DNA from: WLJO01 sp032117595
GTDB taxonomy: Bacteria > Actinomycetota > Acidimicrobiia > Acidimicrobiales > Ilumatobacteraceae
Reading direction: 5' to 3'
Length of the DNA: 17,369 bases
NCBI GenBank assembly: GCA_032117595.1
Contig: JAULYZ010000114.1
Span: forward strand, 1 to 17,369
This document shows positions 13,067 through 17,369 of the stretch, in pieces (position 1 is the first letter of the stretch; the number at the start of each line of letters is the position of its first letter). Below the pieces are notes generated by a model. That model made no database searches. It saw only the letters and a list, made by a program, of their open reading frames with translations, and was not told the origin of the DNA. The translations under genes and the position numbers were made by a program.

Positions 13067-16000
13067 ATGACGGAGGAAACGGGAGGCCTGTTGCCGGGTC
13101 TGTACGACCTCATCTTGACCAAGGAAATCAAAATAAGGCTGGACGAACTTGATCACCGTCTGGTTGAGACGAAGCCGTTGGATGAAGCCGAGGCGGCGAA
13201 CCGGGTTGCTCTTCACCTCGGTCATCAGATCGAGCGGATACTGGAGGGAATCTCGGACAAGAAGGACCGTCTCGCTGCGGCTGTCGAGGTGGTCAGTCGA
13301 GTGCTTGCTCAGCTTGAGAGCATCGATCCGGACGCCGCGTTGGGCGAGCAGATCTTGGCGGAACCGGCGGTCGTGCTGCGCCAGATCGCAGGTGTCCAGC
13401 CGGACGGCAGCCCTCGAGCGGTGCGGTACCCAGAGATGCGTCTGCTGGACACGACACTGTTGACCAACGCACCCGGTGAGCCTCGGGTTGGCCACCAAAT
13501 CGCAACCGAGATCGAGTCGGCTGATGAGATCTCGGTAGTGATGGCATTTGTCCGGCTGACGGGCGTGAACCCGCTTCTGGAAGGGATCCGACATCACTGT
13601 GCGGCCGGTCGGCGCTTCCGACTCCTTACGACCACCTACACAGGTTCTACGGAGAAGCGGGCTCTCGACGCGCTGATAGACGCCGGGGCTGAGGTCAAGG
13701 TGTCGTACGACGTGTCGAGCACAAGGCTCCACGCCAAGTCGTGGCTCTTTCATCGAAAGACAGGATTCAGCACCGCCTACATCGGCTCGTCAAATCTCAC
13801 GTTTTCGGCGCAGGTGGAAGGGCTCGAGTGGAACGTTCGACTCTCGGCCGCACGAAACACCGACGTGATCGAGAAATTCCGAGCCGTCTTTGAGTCGTAC
13901 TGGAACAGCCCAGACTTCGAGCCCTACGTCCCCGAGATCTTCGCTGAACGAACTCAGAGTGCCTCGGCGTCCGGACCCGTGGTGTATTTGAGCCCGGTCG
14001 GGGTCTCGCCACTCCCGTTCCAGGAGCGAATGCTCGAACTCCTTGCTGTCGAACGCTCCCGTGGTCGTCATCGCAATCTGCTTGTTTCTGCGACGGGAAC
14101 CGGCAAGACGGTGATGGCTGCGCTCGACTACGCGGAACTCCAATCGACGATGCAACGATCGCGCCTGCTGTTCGTGGCACATCGACGAGAGATTCTCAAC
14201 CAGAGTCAGGCCACCTTTCGACACGTCCTGCGTGACCCCGGATTCGGCGAACAATGGATCCAAGGCGCAAGGCCAACTCGTTTCGAGCATGTGTTCGCGT
14301 CGATTCAGACGCTGAATGCAGCTGACCTCGAGCATCTCGCCCGTGACCACTTTGACGTGGTGATCATTGACGAGTTCCACCACGCTGCAGCAGCGTCGTA
14401 CGACCGGCTGCTGCGGCACGTGCAACCCGTCGAACTGCTTGGTCTGACGGCGACTCCCGAGCGCGCCGACGGCGAGTCCGTGCTGCACTGGTTTGACGGA
14501 AAGATCGCCGCTGAGCTGCGCCTGTGGGATGCAATCGATCAGCACTATCTCGTTCCATTCGATTACTACGGGATCTTCGACGGTCTGGACCTTCGAGACA
14601 TTCCGTGGAAGCGGGGCGTCGGCTACGACGTTGTGGGGCTCACCGGGCTGCTCACTGCCAATGATGTGTGGGCGAAGCAGGTCATCAAGCAGTTTGTCGC
14701 CAAGACGCCTGAGCCCCAGCAGGCTCGGGCACTCGGCTTCTGCGTCAGTGTTGAGCATGCGCACTACATGGCCCGAGTGTTCAACGAGGCGGGAATTCGG
14801 GCTGTCGCAGTATCCGGTCAGACGTCATCGACGGACCGCGAAGGGGCACTGAAGGCTCTTGCGGCCGGCGAGTTGCAAGTCGTGTTTTCGGTCGACGTCT
14901 TCAACGAGGGTGTCGACGTGCCGAACGTGGATGTGCTGCTGCTGCTGCGGCCGACGGACAGCGCCACTCTGTTCCTTCAGCAACTCGGTCGTGGGCTGCG
15001 CCGGGCGAAGGACAAGGCGTCGTGTCTGGTACTCGACTTTGTCGGCCTGCACCGCCGGGAGTTCCGCTTTGATCGCAGATTTGGTGCCCTGTTGGGTGGG
15101 ACGCGGACGGAGCTGATGAAGCAGATCGAGGATGGTTTCCCGTTCCTTCCGGCGGGGTGCCACATGGAGCTCGATCGAAAGGCTCGGGAGATCGTCCTAG
15201 AGGGCATTCGGTCAGCGATCCCGTCCAATTGGACCCAGAAGGTCGGCGCTCTTCGCACGATGCTGGATTCAGGCCACCCCCGCGTGCTTGCGGACTTTCT
15301 TGAACACTCGGGTGTCGAACTCGCCGAGTTGTACGCAGGTGGGAAGTCGTGGTCGGATCTCTGCGACGCCGCGGAACCGGAGGTGGCTGCGTCAGATCCG
15401 AACGAGTCTCCCGTGCGGCGCGCCATCGGCCGTCTCCTCCATGCGGACGATGACCTTCGAATCAACGGGTGGCTCGGCATGTTGAGTGGAACGGCACCTG
15501 ACGTAGCGTCTCTGTCCGAGGTCGACCGAAGACTGCTCAGGATGTTGCTTGCTCAACTCCTCGGTGAGGTGTCGAGTCTGGTCCTGCCGAAGACGGCTTC
15601 GCTCCAGCAGGCAGTGGACCTCATGTGGAGTTACCCGCGCGTGCGGTCCGAGTTGCTGGAGTTGCTGCCGCTTCTCGCTCAACGAATCGAGCACCAGACC
15701 GTGGAACTCGAGCGCCGCCCAACGGTTCCGCTGCGCATTCACAGTCGGTACACGAGGCTCGAGATCCTGGCCGCATTTGGTCAGGGTGATGGACCCCGGA
15801 TCCCGGCTTGGCAGGCCGGCGTGTTTTGGCTGCCGGACGCTAGAGCGGACCTCTTTGCCATGACCCTCGACAAGTCAACGGGTGGGTTCTCCCCGAGGAC
15901 GCGTTACCGGGACTACGCAATCAGCCGCGACCTCATCCATTGGGAGAGCCAGGCGAACACTCGGGAGTCCAGCGGAACGGGTCTGCGCTACCAGCATCAT

Positions 16001-16183
16001 CGTGCCGAAGGGAGCGACGTCTGCCTCTTCGCTCGGCTCAAGAGCACCGATCGCGCGCTGTGGTTTCTCGGTCCGGCGGACTACGTACGTCATGAGGGTG
16101 AGCGCCCGATGGCGATCACGTGGCGCCTTCACTGTCCGCTACCGGTAGATCTCTTCGCTCAGTTCGCTGCCGCCGTCGCGTAG
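13067..16183 (+). CDS. HKD (PLD) nuclease - SF2 helicase - DUF3427 fusion protein
   Basis: A single 1038-residue protein. In order: a helical N-terminus (1-130); an HKD/PLD nuclease-like domain with H222-A-K224 (STRLHAKSWLF) followed by TAYIGSSNLTFSA; an SF2 helicase with Walker A SATGTGKT (341-348, K347), DEFHH (435-439, DEAH-type box), GLTATPERADG, and motif VI QQLGRGLRR (638-646); a helical middle part; and a C-terminal DUF3427 block (roughly 895-1036: ILAAFGQ, FSPRTRYRDYAIS, HWESQ, FLGPADYVRHEG, PMAITWRL). This combination is a known family (COG3886 plus COG1061 plus DUF3427) expected to move along and cut nucleic acid; its biology is poorly known, and defence is my inference from neighbouring toxin-antitoxin pairs. 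One HKD motif implies dimerisation for catalysis. Codons are less GC-extreme than in the neighbours (for example AAA ATA AGG near the start), hinting at transfer. Confidence 0.92.
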   Translation: MTEETGGLLPGLYDLILTKEIKIRLDELDHRLVETKPLDEAEAANRVALHLGHQIERILEGISDKKDRLAAAVEVVSRVLAQLESIDPDAALGEQILAEPAVVLRQIAGVQPDGSPRAVRYPEMRLLDTTLLTNAPGEPRVGHQIATEIESADEISVVMAFVRLTGVNPLLEGIRHHCAAGRRFRLLTTTYTGSTEKRALDALIDAGAEVKVSYDVSSTRLHAKSWLFHRKTGFSTAYIGSSNLTFSAQVEGLEWNVRLSAARNTDVIEKFRAVFESYWNSPDFEPYVPEIFAERTQSASASGPVVYLSPVGVSPLPFQERMLELLAVERSRGRHRNLLVSATGTGKTVMAALDYAELQSTMQRSRLLFVAHRREILNQSQATFRHVLRDPGFGEQWIQGARPTRFEHVFASIQTLNAADLEHLARDHFDVVIIDEFHHAAAASYDRLLRHVQPVELLGLTATPERADGESVLHWFDGKIAAELRLWDAIDQHYLVPFDYYGIFDGLDLRDIPWKRGVGYDVVGLTGLLTANDVWAKQVIKQFVAKTPEPQQARALGFCVSVEHAHYMARVFNEAGIRAVAVSGQTSSTDREGALKALAAGELQVVFSVDVFNEGVDVPNVDVLLLLRPTDSATLFLQQLGRGLRRAKDKASCLVLDFVGLHRREFRFDRRFGALLGGTRTELMKQIEDGFPFLPAGCHMELDRKAREIVLEGIRSAIPSNWTQKVGALRTMLDSGHPRVLADFLEHSGVELAELYAGGKSWSDLCDAAEPEVAASDPNESPVRRAIGRLLHADDDLRINGWLGMLSGTAPDVASLSEVDRRLLRMLLAQLLGEVSSLVLPKTASLQQAVDLMWSYPRVRSELLELLPLLAQRIEHQTVELERRPTVPLRIHSRYTRLEILAAFGQGDGPRIPAWQAGVFWLPDARADLFAMTLDKSTGGFSPRTRYRDYAISRDLIHWESQANTRESSGTGLRYQHHRAEGSDVCLFARLKSTDRALWFLGPADYVRHEGERPMAITWRLHCPLPVDLFAQFAAAVA

Positions 16184-16242
16184 TTGTTCGAGATCCGGCG
16201 GAGGCGCCGCGAAGGCCCTGTTCCGAGTTTGGCCCTATGCCA

Positions 16243-16268
16243 CCGGGTGAGCCATACGGCTCACCCGG
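16243..16268. terminator. Strong hairpin downstream of the helicase gene
   Basis: CCGGGTGAGCC-ATAC-GGCTCACCCGG is a perfect 11-bp GC-rich stem with a tetraloop, 60 bp after the helicase stop. Only a weak T stretch (GGTGTTTGCG) follows. It most likely ends the helicase transcript and insulates the next toxin-antitoxin operon. Confidence 0.7.
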
Positions 16269-16350
16269 GGTGTTTGCGCCTGCGTCTGTGTCGTCGGTTG
16301 GGTAGTCGTTATTCGGCCGTGTTACCCCTGACCATCGGCCGATTTGGGTG

Positions 16351-16379
16351 TTGACACCCCGAGTTAGTGCTTGCAGAAT
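16351..16379 (+). promoter_or_regulatory. Promoter of the second toxin-antitoxin operon
   Basis: TTGACA (16351-16356), a 17-nt spacer, then CAGAAT (16374-16379). The first base of the GTG at 16386 is 7 nt past the -10, so the mRNA would begin at the start codon. This is the best full -35/-10 promoter in the window. Confidence 0.55.
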
Positions 16380-16385
16380 GAAAGC

Positions 16386-16634
16386 GTGCCGAATGTGTTG
16401 ATCAGAGACCTTCCTGCCGACGTTCACGCGGTGCTCACGCGCCGGGCTGAGACCGCTGGCCAGTCACTCCAGCAGTTCCTCGTCACTGCGCTCGAGCGAA
16501 TGGCCCGCACTCCGACGCCCGATGAGTTGTTCGATCGTCTCGATGCCGGCGCCATCCGTCGTCGCGGCCGGATCGGCTTTGCGTCGGCGGTCTCCGCCCT
16601 CGATGAGGGGCGAGCCGACCGTGATCGTCGCTGA
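16386..16634 (+). CDS. vapB: VapB-type (FitA-like) antitoxin
   Basis: An 82-residue antitoxin. The opening MPNVLIRDLPADVHAVL with RRAETAGQSLQQFLVTAL (1-36) is the ribbon-helix-helix unit seen in FitA-like and mycobacterial VapB antitoxins; the rest is a charged toxin-binding tail (ARTPTPDELFDRL onward). The GTG at 16386 was chosen over a TTG at 16371 because resemblance begins there and the promoter would start transcription at that codon. The last 14 nt overlap the toxin gene, consistent with coupled translation. Confidence 0.87.
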   Translation: MPNVLIRDLPADVHAVLTRRAETAGQSLQQFLVTALERMARTPTPDELFDRLDAGAIRRRGRIGFASAVSALDEGRADRDRR

Positions 16635-17016
16635 CGCCTCGGTCATTGCGAACGCCCTCGCCGACTTCGGTCCGAGTGGTGCCACAGCACGAGCACGCCT
16701 GCGCAGTGAGGTTGTCGCAGTGCCCGACCTTGCCTACGTCGAGACCTTCGCGGTGCTGCGCAAGCACTCGATCCGCCGCAGTATCTCGCAGGCGGATTTT
16801 CGCCAAGCGGTCGAGATGCTGAGCGCAGCGCCGTTTGAGCGTTACAGCAGTGTCGGCCTGCTGGGTCGCGCCTTCGAACTGCGCGACAACGTTTCTGCCT
16901 ACGACGCCATGTATCTCGCCCTCGCAGAAGCGCTCGAATGTCCATTCATCACTGCTGACGCCCGACTGGCCGCACCTCCGAGCGCAAGGTGCACCATCGA
17001 GGTCCTCTCCGACTGA
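16621..17016 (+). CDS. vapC: VapC-type PIN-domain toxin
   Basis: A 131-residue PIN ribonuclease. Its start, VIVADASVIANALADFGPSG, is close to mycobacterial VapC proteins. The metal-binding acids are all present: D5, E41 (YVETFAVLRK), D95 (SAYDAMYLALAE) and D113 (FITADARLA). The GTG at 16621 is preceded by GAGGGG (16605-16610) and lies inside the end of the antitoxin gene; an ATG at 16603 would add six residues. It cleaves RNA when free and forms a complex with the antitoxin on their promoter. It is a different subfamily from the first PIN toxin in this window (GLGLY-free N-terminus, DAS versus DQQ), so the two pairs are not recent duplicates. Confidence 0.9.
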   Translation: MIVADASVIANALADFGPSGATARARLRSEVVAVPDLAYVETFAVLRKHSIRRSISQADFRQAVEMLSAAPFERYSSVGLLGRAFELRDNVSAYDAMYLALAEALECPFITADARLAAPPSARCTIEVLSD

Positions 17017-17139
17017 CCATTGCTCGCGACAGAAAGGCGTTCGGCAACCGCTGGGGCATGCCTAAGGTCTGCAAACAGGAGTCACGATCATCGAAGAGAG
17101 GTGGTTGCGGCTCCCTGATTGAGCGATGCGAGGAGCCTC

Positions 17140-17369
17140 ATGACGAATCAGCACGGCGGGGGAGTCTCTGGCGGGCGGTTGGTGGTTGGAACTGTCGGCA
17201 ACGTCATCTGGCTTCTGTTCGCCGGGATCTGGTTGATGTTCGGCTACGTGATCGCCGGCCTGCTGGCCTGCCTCACCATCATCGGCATCCCCTTCGGTGT
17301 GCAGGCCTTCAAGCTCGCCGGCTACGCCCTCTGGCCGTTCAACCGGATGGTGGTGCGTGACACCACTCG
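17140..17369 (+). CDS. YccF-family inner-membrane protein, 3' end outside window
   Basis: The first 76 residues of a small membrane protein. After a Gly-rich N-terminus come a hydrophobic helix (VGNVIWLLFAGIWLMFGYVI) and the YccF signature LTIIGIPFGVQAFKLAGYALWPF. AGGAG (17131-17135) lies 4 nt before the ATG at 17140, the clearest Shine-Dalgarno sequence at this end of the window. YccF proteins are of unknown function. The frame is open at the right edge. Confidence 0.88.
   Translation, partial: MTNQHGGGVSGGRLVVGTVGNVIWLLFAGIWLMFGYVIAGLLACLTIIGIPFGVQAFKLAGYALWPFNRMVVRDTT

Noticed and set aside
13790..14764. 324-residue minus-strand frame inside the helicase gene
   Set aside because: It lies opposite conserved helicase motifs, shows no recognisable domain and has no promoter.
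13067..16183. Assignment to Mokosh, DISARM or a restriction system
   Set aside because: It has an SF2 helicase with an N-terminal HKD domain and DUF3427, with no methyltransferase, DrmA/B partner or SF1 helicase with C-terminal PLD.
1..17369. tRNA, rRNA or insertion-sequence genes
   Set aside because: I saw no cloverleaf sequences, rRNA signatures, transposase motifs or terminal inverted repeats on either strand.

Overview
The window is high-GC, densely packed DNA that looks like a chromosome of an actinobacterium, possibly from the Acidimicrobiia. The signs are the codon use, GTG starts, 4-bp ATGA gene overlaps, and -10-like hexamers lying only 6-7 nt upstream of several start codons (leaderless transcripts). 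The order-level guess is inference. A run of ten undetermined bases at 450-459 marks it as draft or scaffolded assembly.

Layout. Positions 1-1366 (minus): a two-gene operon with a two-helix membrane protein carrying a ribbon-helix-helix-like tail, coupled to a PEP/pyruvate-binding (PPDK_N) protein cut by the left edge. 1514-2008 (minus): an SRPBCC lipid-binding-fold protein. 2173-3399 (plus): an AlaA-type alanine aminotransferase, converging on a Baeyer-Villiger-type flavin monooxygenase (3456-5291, minus). 5360-6492 (minus): an arsenic pair, aquaglyceroporin then LMW-PTP-type arsenate reductase, coupled by ATGA. 6747-7673 (plus): a CaCA-family Ca2+/cation exchanger.

7674-8692 is a scar of about 1 kb with gene remnants: an alpha/beta hydrolase that has lost its middle, and a TetR regulator that has lost most of its ligand domain. 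Next are a large membrane-anchored pentapeptide-repeat protein with five internal linker modules (8693-10633, plus), a Rieske oxygenase whose two mononuclear-iron histidines appear to be Gln and Glu (10642-11730, minus), and a divergent GFA/CENP-V zinc protein (11799-12203, plus).

The right end looks like a small defence or stability island. A VapBC-type toxin-antitoxin pair (12243-12895, minus), a 1038-aa fusion of HKD (PLD) nuclease, SF2 helicase and DUF3427 (13067-16183, plus), and a second VapBC pair (16386-17016, plus) stand side by side. A strong hairpin separates the helicase from the second pair, and a YccF-family membrane protein runs off the right edge. The helicase fusion is the best candidate here for a stand-alone antiphage or DNA-processing system. 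The Rieske protein with the altered iron site is the best candidate for new enzymology.
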